Shown here one piece after another: positions 35,632 through 46,414 of a DNA stretch of 64,000 bases; the stretch's first letter is position 1, and each line of letters starts with the position of its first letter. The stretch comes from Mermis nigrescens. Its lineage: Eukaryota > Nematoda > Enoplea > Mermithida > Mermithidae. The DNA lies in the NCBI GenBank assembly GCA_036768485.1, contig JAVLUZ010000154.1, positions 5,312,724 through 5,376,723 of the forward strand, read 5' to 3'. Under the pieces are notes generated by a model. That model had not been told where the DNA came from, did not search any database, and was given only the letters and a program-made list of their open reading frames with translations. A program made the translations under genes and the position numbers.

Positions 35632-35693
35632 CATCCCCCAAAATTGGTATTGGTCCCCCCAAAATAGGAGGGCCAGCTACATACGTGCTTGGC
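35632..35693 (+). mobile_element. CAGGCACG-family miniature element, right-end fragment
   Basis: CCCCCAAAATTGGTATTGG, CCCCCCAAAATAGGAGGGCC and AGCTACATACGTGCTTG match the right half of the elements at 5972-6133 and 59603-59783. The left half is missing. Confidence 0.65.
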
Positions 35694-36191
35694 GGTGTCC
35701 AGTTCTGGACAGAGTTCTACAAGCTAAAGCATCAATATTGATTGAAGTGAAATTTATTATTCAATATTTAAAAATTTATTATTCAAACAAGATCAATATT
35801 CAATGAGCCGTGAGCATTGATTGAAGTGAAATTCATGCAAAGTGAAGCACTGTATGCCTCAGTCATTTATGTATCATCCGCTTTCTAGAGAGGAAATAAA
35901 AAATGTTACAGCTGGTCCATGGGCCAGCTTCTTTAAAGCTAAATCTCAAGAAAATTTCTGGAGGTTTCACGAAACTTTTTCTAAAAAATCTAAAATCATA
36001 ATGACGAATGGAATATAATCGGAATAATCATGAATGTTGTGAACAGTGTTATAATGGAAAGTCATGATTCAAATTTGCCTAATTCATTGACTGATTTGTG
36101 ACTTCTCAAAAACACACAAAAGTGTACCTATGTACATATGTAACGTTCATGTATTCAGTAAAACTTTGTAGTTACATACAACAGACATGCT

Positions 36192-36700
36192 AATGGGGGT
36201 TTGGGGGAGTCGGAGAGTCCTGACCCCCCAGAATGGAAAATTGGAATATTTTGCAAAAAATTAGGCAAAATAAAGGCTAAAAACGAATGAAAATCAAAGA
36301 TTTCCTTCAAAAGTGCTTGAAGATGACCAGAAACTGTAGATTAACATAGATTTAAGCTATTTTAGCGCTTGTAGCAGTTTTCGACACAATATTGGCCCCA
36401 AGAAGTCTAATTTTTGACCCCCAGACTGGACAAGCTGTGCACCTCTGCACCTGACTCCCTAAAATAGAAAACTGGAAAATTTTCTGGGAAAAACAAGACA
36501 AAATTAAAGCTAAAAACGGATGAAAATCAAAACTTTTCTTCAAAAGTGCTTGAAATTGATCAGAAACTGTAGAATAATACAGATTTTACACTATTTTAGC
36601 GTTTATAGCAGTTTTTGACGCAATTTTGGCTCCAAAAAGTCAGATTTTTGATTCCCACAGACCGGCTGACCCCCTCCAGACCAGACCTGCTGTGCATCCA
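36192..36700 (+). repeat. Dispersed repeat R2, two head-to-tail copies
   Basis: Two copies of about 255 bp follow each other (36192-36450 and about 36450-36700). Each has AAAATGGAAAATTGG-like, GCTAAAAACG.ATGAAAATC, CTTCAAAAGTGCTTGA, CAGAAACTGTAGA, TATTTTAGCG and ACAGACTGG-like phrases. A single copy is at 16096-16420. Confidence 0.65.
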
Positions 36701-37287
36701 TTGTTACCTACATAAACATACCTACATATGTATTTCATTGCCAATCCTTGTACATAGTTTGCTTAATATCGGAAGCCGCTAGCCGATATGGTTTACTATA
36801 TTAGGGTTGCTATCACAGATTTTTTCGAATTCTCTAGAATTTTTTAGTGACCCTTATTTTTAGTGGCCCTGAGCGACCACCCGGTCCGCCCTCCTGAAAA
36901 CAGCTACTACACATGTACATACCTAATACATACTCGTACAAATGTATGCGTACATACAATACATTCCCTAATACGTCCGCCGACGACGCTGCTACTATTA
37001 GACATGTACATACTACGTACCTGAGGTTTTCGAAAGTTTGAAGTGACTACAAAAGTGTTTTAAACTAATACAATAAATATGATATTCTCTAGTATGTTGA
37101 GTCATGTAGAGACGTATGCTCGTGTTAATCCGCATTACTGCATCAAAAGTTTAAACCGCTTTTGTAGCCTGTTTCTTGTCGGAAAAATGCAGAAAACCGC
37201 AAAGTTAAATGAAACAGAGTATATACATAGGTACATATTTTTAATTTTATCCTTCATATGTATGTGCATTGAGAGCAGCAATAGCTA

Positions 37288-37745
37288 AGAAATGTGGTTG
37301 ATACTGAACTCACTCGTACCTAAGCAGCAGGTCCACACATGGGCTTGGGGGGAATCTGGGGGGGTCTGGACCCCCCAGACACCAAAATACCCCCTCCCCT
37401 CAGAAATCAAAATACCCCCCCCAGAATTCAATTTTTGAAAATTTTTTTCAGTTTTTTTCGCAATTTTTAGATGCCAGTGGATAGTGCTTGATGAGAAACG
37501 TCGAAAAATTGTGTTTTTATCCCCATACCACCATTTTTAAGGCCATTTTTTGACCTTCAAAAAATCTTGGACCCCACCCCAGAATTTTCTTGCTGCCCAC
37601 GTATGGTACCTACTATACATTTGTTCCATATCTAACACGTTCACAAAGTTATGTACACTGTGGTTGATTCCTGTACTCAATCGTACTATGCAGCAGGTAC
37701 CTACTATACATTTATTCCTTATCTAACGCATTCACAAAGTTATTA
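37288..37745 (+). repeat. Direct 90-bp duplication, first copy split by a miniature element
   Basis: GTGGTTGAT..GCAGCAGGTACCTACTATACATTT..TTCACAAAGTTA occurs intact at about 37661-37742. The same sequence occurs at 37290-37650, interrupted after GCAGCAG by the R1 copy at 37334-37605. The insertion therefore came after, or independently of, the duplication. Confidence 0.7.
37334..37605 (-). mobile_element. Miniature hAT-like element R1, copy 6
   Basis: A 272-bp reverse copy, CACACATGGGCTTGGGGG to GCTGCCCACGTATG, with the usual core. I could not match its flanks as a clean 8-bp duplication. It forms an inverted pair with the next copy, 244 bp away. Confidence 0.8.
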
Positions 37746-37849
37746 TACATATACTTGCATAGGTAGGTACATGAAATAGGTTTTACAAATATTTGCATGC
37801 CTTTTGTCAGCTCGCTTAGTTTGATCAAGAAGAGCCTCCAAGTCGTGAC

Positions 37850-38095
37850 CATAGGTGGGCAGCACCGAAATTCTGGGGGGGCTGAAAAATTTTCAAAGGT
37901 CAAAAAATAGTCTCAAAAGTGGTCGTATGGAAAAAAACACCATTTTTCGACGTTTCTCATCAAGCACTATCCTATGGCATCGAAAAATTGCTAAAAAAGC
38001 AAAAAAAATTTTCTGGGGGGTATTTTGATTTCTGGGGGAGGTATTTCAACTTCTGGGGGGGGTTGCATACCCCCCAACCCCCACGCCTATGTGTG
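37850..38095 (+). mobile_element. Miniature hAT-like element R1, copy 7
   Basis: A 246-bp copy, CATAGGTGGGCAGCACC to CGCCTATGTGTG, flanked by an exact 8-bp duplication GTCGTGAC (37842-37849 and 38096-38103). Confidence 0.88.
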
Positions 38096-38116
38096 GTCGT
38101 GACCTATAGCCATCAT

Positions 38117-38845
38117 TCTCATTTCCACCACCTTGCTGTAATCTTTTTAACCCTGGCTCGCTGCATGAAATCGCACAACAATAGAACATCCTTATTACTG
38201 TAGCGCCCAACTTCATCCTTTCTCAACAGCCGGCAATTGGATTCATCAAACACTGAAGAAATTGGTCGTTTCTTCACTGCAAAATAAAGAATTAATCCCA
38301 TGCCATAAAAAATATTAATACTGTAAGCCATATATGTTATAAAAAACTTTATTACTGTAAGGCCTGCAAAAAATAGACCTAGTGAACATAAGATTACTGT
38401 AGTTTTTTAACACCGGCTTGGTGCATGGAATTGCTCGACACTAGAACACCCTTATTACTGTAGCGCCCGACTTCGTAGCTGCTTAACGGCCGGTGATTGA
38501 TTTTGCCAAACAGTGAAGAAATCGAAACATCCTTCATCATGCACAACTATTTAGCGTACTGTAAAAAATATCATTACTGTAAGACATATACATACATGCA
38601 GTTTAATTTTTAGCTTACTGTTGATCGGTTTATATTGTTTTTATCACTGTAACATCTAATGCGTTTTAATTTAATTTAAAAATGTCGCTAGTGAAATCTG
38701 CGTATTTGAAAGTATCAAGGAATCAGAGGCGCAAGTACTATCATACGCTAAATTATAATATATATACAATTACTGTAGATACTAAACGTGTACACACACA
38801 AAAGATGGGTTGGGTGTGCACCAGGCACAGGAATACCCCTCATGT
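38117..38845 (-). repeat. Long inverted repeat, right arm (TTACTGTAGCG-rich)
   Basis: Inverted counterpart of 34738-35460, including the internal duplication (ATTACTGTAGCGCCCAACTT near 38195 and ATTACTGTAGCGCCCGACTT near 38455). The two arms enclose about 2.65 kb. Confidence 0.85.
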
Positions 38846-38996
38846 GTCTTTGTACTTGATGTAATTGTGTAGTCTGTTTGTCACTCGCTATTGGTTTTTT
38901 ACCGGCATTCGTGTAGCTGGTTCACATATGTATCAACATTGTCATAAGGGCGTATGTATGCAGTCGGTAGCATCTGAGGAAACGAGAGAAAGTTGC

Positions 38997-39067
38997 TGGC
39001 AGTCGGCTTCGAAACGTGGACCTCTTGCTTTAAAGTCCAGAACCATAACCAATCGACTAACGCTGGT
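38997..39067 (-). tRNA. tRNA-like sequence, probably a pseudogene or SINE head
   Basis: On the minus strand TAGTCGATTGG (39059-39049) fits an A box and GTTTCGAAGCC (39015-39005) fits a B box at a suitable spacing, with CTTTAAA where an anticodon loop would be. The anticodon and acceptor stems pair poorly, so it is not a functional tRNA as far as I can see. Confidence 0.3.
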
Positions 39068-39116
39068 TTATTTCTTTCTCTGAATCTGTAAGTATGCTTA
39101 AACCATCGCATTCAAT

Positions 39117-40260
39117 CGGACCTGAAGGATTATGCGCCTACTTTTTGAAGAAACTTAAGAGAGTTCTGCTATTACCTTTAAAAACAATTTCCAATGTTTC
39201 ATACAGAACAGGAAGGATATCTGATTCATGGCGTAAAGCGCTGGTTGTTCCCTAACACAAAAAAGGGATATGTCTTCAGTTGAAAATTATCGTTCTGTCT
39301 CTTTATGTTGCGTCGCCTGCAAACTAGTGGAATTCATTGTAAATAAGTCCCTCGTTAACTACTTAGATAAATATAATTTGTTAACTGAGCGACAGTTTAG
39401 CTTCAGGAAAAATAAATCATGCGCATTAAAATTATAAAATTGTAAAAATAAGAGGTCAAAATATTGTTCCACAGGGTAGTATCTTAGGTCCTATCCTCTT
39501 TTAATTTTTGTTTATGATTTGGGTGATCTCCAACAACGCAGTAATTTTGCTTTTTTTTGCTGATGATGTGAAAGTCTGGAATCTTTTCTCAAATTTTTTG
39601 ACTCTTCAAGCAGACTTAAATTATAATTAGAAATGAGCCAATACTTGGCAATTACAAATTTCAATAATTAAATGTGCAGTCTTATATTTAGGTAAATCAA
39701 ATCCTAAGCATTCTTATTACTTAAATGATTCCATCTTGCCCCTCAATGCGACCTACATTAAAGATTTAGGTGTTTTTCTGAACTCTGACCTTACTTCCAG
39801 ATTACGATGTGAATATATTGTGAAAATTGTAGTTAGCCATTTAATCTTAGGCAGTTTTGTTTCTAAAGATAAATCTCTACTTCTTTAAGCCTTTGTTACT
39901 TATGTTAGACCTGTACTTGAATACGGATTGGTTGTTTCGAACCCTTTCTACATTGCGACATAGATTCTGTTGAGGGTGTCCAACGTAGGTTTACAAAACG
40001 ACTTTTTAATCGAATCAAGGCGTTTATTTAATGACCTCACTTTAGCTTTTTCTATTATTATATTTGATATTCTGCCTTTTGAGGATTTCTTTACATTTAA
40101 TACTAATTCAAATCGAGCAATGAATTCTTTTAAGCTTTTTGTTAATCGGGCAAACAAAACTGCAGAAAATTTGAATTTTGTAATCGAGTAATCTCCGTTT
40201 GGAATTCTCTACCTGAGGAAGTTAGAAGTGCTCCAAATAAACATGTTTTCTTTTAATAGA
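39117..40260 (+). pseudogene. Dead non-LTR retrotransposon reverse transcriptase (CR1/Jockey-like)
   Basis: Across several frames one reads the standard order of a LINE reverse transcriptase: GPEGLCAYFLKKLK, then SDSWRKALVVP, KKG.., ENYRSVSLCCVACKLVE, LTERQFSFRKNKS, a gap, IVPQGSILGPILF, then the catalytic-site sequence LLFFADDVKVW (normally YADD or FADD), and the C-terminal VRPVLEYGLVVSNP and the VSNVGLQNDFL helix region. Stops and frameshifts interrupt it (for example after VVP, after GPILF, and near 39890). The segment between the fingers and PQGS is deleted. About 230 bp of A/T-rich 3' tail follows. The order and motifs place it with CR1/Jockey-type LINEs; nothing here could be active. 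Confidence 0.85.
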
Positions 40261-40552
40261 TTAAAAAGGGTTAATCTGAATCATTCAATTCAGGGGCATA
40301 AATAAGCGCAATTTATGTACTGCCTTTACGTTATCCCGCTTTCCTCGACTATTTATGTATTTTATTGACATGTCTTTCTGTGCATGTTTATATTTCATCT
40401 TTTTTCCGTTACTTATCAATGTATTAATGTTACTTGGTTTGTTGTCGATCAGCGAATAAATTTGTAATTAGTAATTTGTAATAAAGAATGCAAGGTGTTC
40501 GTAATTTTTCGCATTGCTTTACCAGCTGATTAGGCTTAGGTTTAGTATCATG

Positions 40553-40674
40553 GACTGACCAAAATGTTGGTGCCAGTGTTTAAAATAAGCCTGAGTGATG
40601 GGATGCGACGCGAGTTGCATGCATCCCATTACTCAGGCTCATTTCAAAAGCTGGCACTAACATTTTGGTCAGTC
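40553..40674. mobile_element. Hairpin miniature element H, copy 2
   Basis: A near-perfect palindrome: GACTGACCAAAATGTTGGTG and CCAGTGTTT at the left mirror AGCTGGCACTAACATTTTGG and TCAGTC at the right, around a GCATGCATCCCAT centre. Confidence 0.8.
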
Positions 40675-42039
40675 ACATGACTCTACAGAAACAATCTGAG
40701 CACTGCTTATTTGTTTTCGACTTGACTTAAATCGAACCAGTTAGGTGGCAGCTTTCACGGATACTACTTGCTGTATACGTACTTATAACGTGGCTATCTC
40801 AATACATATGTGAACCAGCTACATCAATGCCGTTTTAACTATGTAAACTGATCGCTGCTTTTCAAGACATAATTCTAGCCGACTATGCCATCACCAGTTA
40901 AAAAGATTGTATTTGTGAAAATTAGAGGATTATTAACAAAAATCAAACAAGAAAATACAGTTAAAAATTGAATTTTTTTCATAAAGTCCAATAAACTAAT
41001 GTTTATTGCAAGCTATGCACATCACACCACACGACTTTTTAAGCTAGTTTTTTTAGGTCACATGGTTTTTAGTTCTCAATTAAATTTTGCTGGTTTTTTG
41101 TATTTTTCACTTTTGATCGAATTGTTTTCAAGACAGAAAATTTGTGAAATTGGTTCATTATCCATAAGATGGGTCTCTGACTGGAAATTGTTCTGATTAT
41201 ATGAGTTCATAGATTGGTCGTAGCATTTGTGATGATGATATCATGTGTCTTGATGAATCATTGTTACTCTCCGATGAAGCCTTGTTTAATGTGCAAAACG
41301 TTTTTAATGTGGTAGATATTTACCTGCAGTAGTTGATTTGAATAAATTTTAGCCGCTTTCTTATTTATCAACTGTATACATCATTTGTCCGGTTTTGTCC
41401 GGAATTTACCTGTGCTTTTGACCGGTTTTTAATGTTGGTTTGTTCGGTTGGTCTTTTTAGAGTTTGCAACACTGGATGGAATCGCAGTGGGATCAGGGTT
41501 AGCAAGGCCGAGTTTTTTGAATCTAGATTTGTTGTGGTTTTTTTGGTGCAAAAAATCATTGGGTTTTGGGTTTTTTGGGTTTTTTATCCACGTAGACTGA
41601 AATGAATACTGTAGTAGTAACAAGTCATCAATACGAGAAAGAAGCAAATAAAAAAGAAAAAGGAAAATGAGGAAAAAAATAAATAAGTAAATAAATAGAT
41701 AAATAAAACAGCAAATACTAAAAAAAGAAAAGAGAAAAAATTGAAAAAAGAGAAGAAAGAGAGAAGAAAGAAAGACAGATATAAGGTGCATCATGCTATT
41801 AGTAAGAAAGAAACAAAAAGGACGCGTGAAATAGCACAAGTGTACCTAAAAAATTATATTATGAGATTACATGTATAATGAGGCGCAAAAGTCTAATTGA
41901 AAAGAAAAAATAGGTAGGATTATAAAATGAAAACTTAGATAGAAAAGAAAAAGGAAAAAATGGAACGCAAAAATCATATCAACAGACGAGGTCATCAGAG
42001 AGGGACTAGGTTGCTACATAGCATCAGGCAGGTCCGAGT

Positions 42040-42180
42040 CCGGATCCCAGAAATTTTTAAGAAATATCAGAAAATTTTAATAAATTGAATAACATATAGT
42101 AAAAAATTGAGTATATGGTGCAAGTGCCGAAAATTTGACACTTGAGCAAACAGGTGGCAAATAACGCTCAAAGCAGCTTG
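42040..42180 (+). repeat. Dispersed repeat R3, fragment
   Basis: Has ATTGAATAACATATAGTAAAAAATTGAGTATATGGTG-type sequence in the order seen at 17862-18300, then GCCGAAAATTTGACACTT. Confidence 0.45.
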
Positions 42181-43623
42181 TTTTGTGGGAATCGTAGGTG
42201 CACAAGGTCAGGATCGGCAGGGAGGGTAAAATCCCAGAAATCCAAAAGAGTAAATTCAACCTTCACAATTTTTTACGGTTTAAACGATCAAAATAGTCAA
42301 AATAGCCTATATAAACCGTTTTTTCTTGATAATATCGCATTTTTAAAGCATATTTAATTCATTTTGACTTTATTATATCACTTTTAACACTTAAAAATAC
42401 AGAAATTTATCGATTTTTTTTTAGTATAAAGTATATAAAAGTACTAATCCAATGCGAAGCGCCAGAAAAATGTTGACATTTTTTACTGTTTTTTACCTCA
42501 AAAATGATGCAAAAAACGTTCTGTCAGCTCAATATTGCCGAATAGTACCTGTCTGACTTACACTTCAGCGGGGGTTATACCCTTTCTCCCCCTACGTGCA
42601 TGTAAGGTACGAATGTGTAAGAAATTTTGCATTGAATTTTAGGTGAAAATTCGCTTGCAAGTATTATCAAACTTATTGGACAGACTTATTTTACTACGTA
42701 CTTACCACTTGACGCGTCGGGCGCCGTGTTGGGCATCGGCGGCTGTATTAACAACGACTCTAAATTGAGCTCGGTCCATAGATAAGGTTTTCAGGTGTTG
42801 ATTAGAATTAATTTGAAAAACTATGCAAGCTACGCTTGGTTCCTGATCTGATGGTATCGGTGTATGCATTCCTCTTTAGAAAGGGGCCTTATCTAAATAC
42901 CTATATATGTTTATTGATTGCACGGTTTTTATGTACACGGCAAAGATTTTTTGCCGATGTATAAAGACTTTTCCCAATGTACAAAGACTTTTCGGGGCCG
43001 TCTTTGAACACGTACAAAGATGTTTGGAAAGACAAAAATTGTTAAAAAAAGTCCGAAATTCCCAAAAAAATTTATGTGCTTCGCGCCGAAATGAGTGACT
43101 CCTTGTTCTATATCTCTTTATGATGGCATAAATTGCATTTAGAAAGCAGAAATACCAAACTTTTCCGTTGTTTTAAGAATTTTTTAGTATTGTTTGTCAT
43201 CAGAAACTCAGAAATTGGCTAAAATACACTCCCAAAGGTCTAAAAACACTGTTCTACCACACTGACGCTATTATACCATATAAAAGTACCCAAAAATTTG
43301 CTTGTACAAAATGTTCAAAGACCTTTGGGGACCATCCTTTAGTTCTTAGTATAATAGGTTGACACCTACCCCTAACCATGGGACATGCTATAAGATATAC
43401 CGATGTATGCAGTAGCGCTCGTTCATGGTTTTTCTGGGTTTTTGCATGCGCTGATTCCTTTGGTGACACTTTTAGGCTGCAAAGGTAAGCTCATAAGCGA
43501 GTAAAACATACCTAAGCGTGATAAACTGCGAGTTTTCTTTATGACCTTAATCTGATGCCCATAGTTTAACATTGGCAGATCTTGACCAATGTCCTAGGCT
43601 TTGGCTTAGTTACGTGCATTCAC

Positions 43624-43736
43624 ATTGGTGTCAGTGCATGGGCTAAGCCTGAAATAAATGGGGCGAAAATTGCTTCGCTTGCTCCGCAATCTTCGCCATA
43701 TTTTTGGCTTAGGCTTAGCCCATGTCTGGCACCAAT
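43624..43736. mobile_element. Hairpin miniature element H, copy 3
   Basis: A 113-bp strong palindrome: ATTGGTGTCAGTGCATGGGC and TAAGCC pair with GGCTTA and GCCCATGTCTGGCACCAAT. The central GGCGAAAATTGCTTCGC region also folds. Confidence 0.85.
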
Positions 43737-44055
43737 CTAAATTCTCAAGCAATCCCAGAAACTTCCTTAGGTAATCGGTTGCTTGTGAGACGCGGTAAAC
43801 ATAAATGGTTCACATGTAACTTCTTTACTTACTCACAATCAGGTGCCTGTTAAAAGACCTCTCTCGCTTCCTTGTTAAGTTGGGCAAGGAATGGGTAGTC
43901 AGCACACTTGGGTGTGGTGCAGGATGGGGGAACCCCTGAGAATCCTGCAGTCACCCAAATCGATAGAACCCCAGAATTGGATTGTCGGCATGCTTTTTGG
44001 AATTTTTGTCAGTTCTTGTAAAGAGTCCTATAATATATGGTGGTCCTAGATATTA

Positions 44056-45110
44056 CCGGAAAATCGCTCACCAACAATTGCTCAACAACAATAGCTCCCA
44101 ACAATTGCTCGCCAACAATTGCTCGACCAATAATTGCTCGCCTGGCAATTGCTCGCCTAGCAAGTGCTCGCCTAGCAAGTCTGCCTCGCCTAGCAATAGC
44201 TCGCCGAACTATTGCTCGCCAAACTATTGCTCGCCGAACTATTGCTCGCCGAACAATAATTCGCCACAATATCGCTCCCAGTAATTGCTCGCCAATTACT
44301 TGTCAAGTTTGACTCACTTACCTGAATTAACACGCTTGCTTTTCATTAAGTGTCATTTTATTTATCTAAAATCATGCGCGTTACAAGGGAGATTGGGTGC
44401 TGGATTCCCCAGCCAATCAGCTGTCCCTCGTCTGCTCCATCACAAAAACAGAAAAATTGCATTTTTTAGCAATTTTAGATGACTTTCCTATATTTTTGAG
44501 CAAAAATTGAAGGCCATTTACCCTTCACCGTAAGTGGGCAGCTGTCTCCAGCATCGTTAACTTTGAGCCATAACATTTAAGAGCCACTAAGTGCAATAAA
44601 ATTCCTTGCGGGCAATCAGATCATAAATGTAATGGCTCAAAATTATATATGGTGGAGACAGCCGACCGTTTAAGGTGAACGGTTAAATAGATGTCAATTT
44701 TTGCTCGAAAACAGCAAAAGCCATCTACAAATGACCTAAAAATGCAATTTGTCGCCTAAATCTTGTGATGGGGCTAGATCGAGGTGGGGCTGACTCTGGT
44801 TGAGGAATCCATCACCTAATCTCCCCTGTAACACTAATGATTTAATTAAATAGGATGACACTTTTTTGAAAGCAAGTGTTACTACATAAACCGAGTAAAG
44901 TTTGACAAGCAATTGACGAGCAATTGTTTTGGCGAACAAATTGTTAGGCGAGCAATTGTTCGGCGAACAAGTGTTCCGTGAGCTATTGCTCCGCGAGCAA
45001 TTGTCCGGCGAGCAATTGCTAGGCGAGCAATTGTTAGGCGAGCAGTCGTTAGGCGAGTAATTGTTGGAGAGCATTTGTTGTCGAGCTATTGATGGCGAGC
45101 AATTTTCCGG
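44056..45110. mobile_element. Foldback-like element 3 with 15-bp tandem repeats in both arms
   Basis: About 1.05 kb and almost fully self-complementary. The left arm starts CCGGAAAATCGCTC and holds some fifteen tandem 15-bp units (GAACTATTGCTCGCC and variants) at about 44080-44300. The right arm has the inverse units (GGCGAGCAATTGTTA) at about 44920-45100 and ends GAGCAATTTTCCGG. The middle also pairs: CAAGTTTGACTCACTTACC near 44309 with its inverse near 44895, ACAAGGGAGATTGGGTGCTG with its inverse near 44815, and GTGGGCAGCTGTCTCCA near 44534 with TGGAGACAGCCGACC near 44652. The frames reading SPNNC are by-products of the 15-bp repeat. This is the architecture of foldback transposons. Confidence 0.88.
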
Positions 45111-45115
45111 ACACG

Positions 45116-46270
45116 GGTCTTAGCGGCGTGCATTTTTACAACATAAAATGCCATTTTGACCCTTTTGGGCCTTTAAAAATGTTGCTATAGAGTACCGATG
45201 CAATGAAACGATTGAATTCAATTCTAAACCGCAATTTATCCAATAACGTGCCTGTTTTTTGGCCACGCTTGATGAGATAGCTCGACCACTGTACAAAATA
45301 ATGTTTTTGCAGTAAACTGCTCATTTAATTAAAAATTTGCGTGGATGAGTAAATTTCCTAAATCAATTTCAAAAACCTTCCTGCAAAATCTTGTATCTCC
45401 TGTACTCTTTCGATATTTTTGGGGTTTCATTCCATCCTTCTGAATTTACAGAGTTCACTTAACAAAAGTTGCTTTGTTTTAAATCCTCTTTTCTATTGAC
45501 AGAACAGAAAACCTGAAGCAGAATATTTGCTTGAATACAGATTTGTGATTTTCTTGCTAATTTTGAACAATGAAGGACAATTTTATGCGCTTATTTCTTT
45601 TTAGTATCTTTAGTCATGACTCATATTTAAGCGCGAAACATTTATAGGTACACAAAATCAAGATATACTTTTTTGCTCATGAAAATTTTTAACCAAAGAG
45701 CTAATGAGTGCGTAGTGTGAATGTTAAAAGAAATTCGGTCTTTCTCAAGCAAGCAATTAAAAATTTCAACCTTCAAAATTTAATCAAAATGTTAATTCAT
45801 ATGATGCGTTTTGTGATGCTTCTTCATTTTATGTTATCGCTAATGATGTTGATTAATGATGTTGTTCGAAAACATGTTTTAAGACTTTTTCATCATTTTA
45901 CACCATACATAGCGTTTTGTTGTGAACGATCGAAATTGTGTAAGACTTGTGTTGCATACAAGTCACGCGCGTATATTATCTATAGTTAATTAACAGAAGA
46001 TGTCATCGAGTAAAGATTGCAGTGTAAGTCGGATAAAGTGCCGGAAATCACCCATGCAAAAGAAAATATTATGAAAAAATGATTAAAGCTATTTTTCAAT
46101 TGCCGCAAAATTTCACGGCTTAACGACATATGTATCTTCATAGCTTTCTATTAACCACTAACCTGGAATCGGAAAGTTTGAAAGTTTTGGCCTTTCATCC
46201 GTAGCTGATCTTGTACACCGGCAAAAGGGCGATGAGAGACAACTGATTTTGAATGGGGTGGGGTGGAGAT
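45116..46270. other. No gene seen
   Basis: AT-rich; the 93-codon frame at 45708-45989 has repeated HMMRFVMLLHFML-like hydrophobic runs and no recognised domain. I do not support a gene. Confidence 0.4.
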
Positions 46271-46405
46271 CATACCTGGGCATGCGGGTTTGGGCAGTGC
46301 TAGAAGAGAAACGTTGAAAAATTGTGTTTTTTTCGCCGTACCACCATTTTTAAGGCCATTTTTAGACCTTTGAAAAAATCTTGCACCCACAGAACTTTGG
46401 TGCGG
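46271..46405 (-). mobile_element. Miniature hAT-like element R1, copy 8 (internally deleted)
   Basis: CATACCTGGGCATGCGGG at one end and CACAGAACTTTGGTGCGG at the other flank a core with GAGAAACGTTGAAAAATTG and CGCCGTACCACCATTTTTAA. About half the usual length is missing. Confidence 0.7.
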
Positions 46406-46414
46406 ATCCCTTTT

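Larger units (their letters stand above)
34384..41474 (+). mobile_element. hAT-like element B with exact 8-bp target duplication and nested insertions
   Basis: The left end CACTGTTGCCAACTTGTCCG (34384) mirrors the right end AGAGTTTGCAACACTG (to 41474). The element is flanked by an exact duplication GATGGAAT (34376-34383 and 41475-41482). Its termini match those of element A: the left 130 bp, with GGAAACCGGACATTTATGTC, and the right about 190 bp, from GATGAAGCCTTGTTTAATGT onward. It inserted just 12 bp beyond the right end of A. The interior is almost wholly foreign: a 0.7-kb inverted-repeat pair, R2 and R1 miniature elements, a dead LINE, a tRNA-like sequence and a hairpin element. No transposase frame survives. 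Confidence 0.85.
41494..44023. other. No gene seen; low complexity and repeat fragments
   Basis: 41494 begins CAGGGTTAGCAAGGCCG, reminiscent of a hAT end, followed by GGGTTTTTTGGGTTTTTT repeats. 41640-41830 is an almost pure A/G purine tract. 42040-42180 is a fragment of repeat R3. 43624-43736 is a hairpin element. The remainder shows nothing I can support. Confidence 0.45.

Noticed and set aside
7284..38203. Recurring frame reading MVVWRKNTIFQRF...HWHKKL
   Set aside because: It is the translation of the R1 miniature element and recurs with stops in different copies.
41429..41839. 136-codon phenylalanine-rich minus-strand frame
   Set aside because: It is the complement of a purine-rich low-complexity tract.
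43982..45074. SPNNC-repeat proteins on both strands
   Set aside because: By-products of the 15-bp tandem repeat in the foldback arms; no start context or splice evidence.
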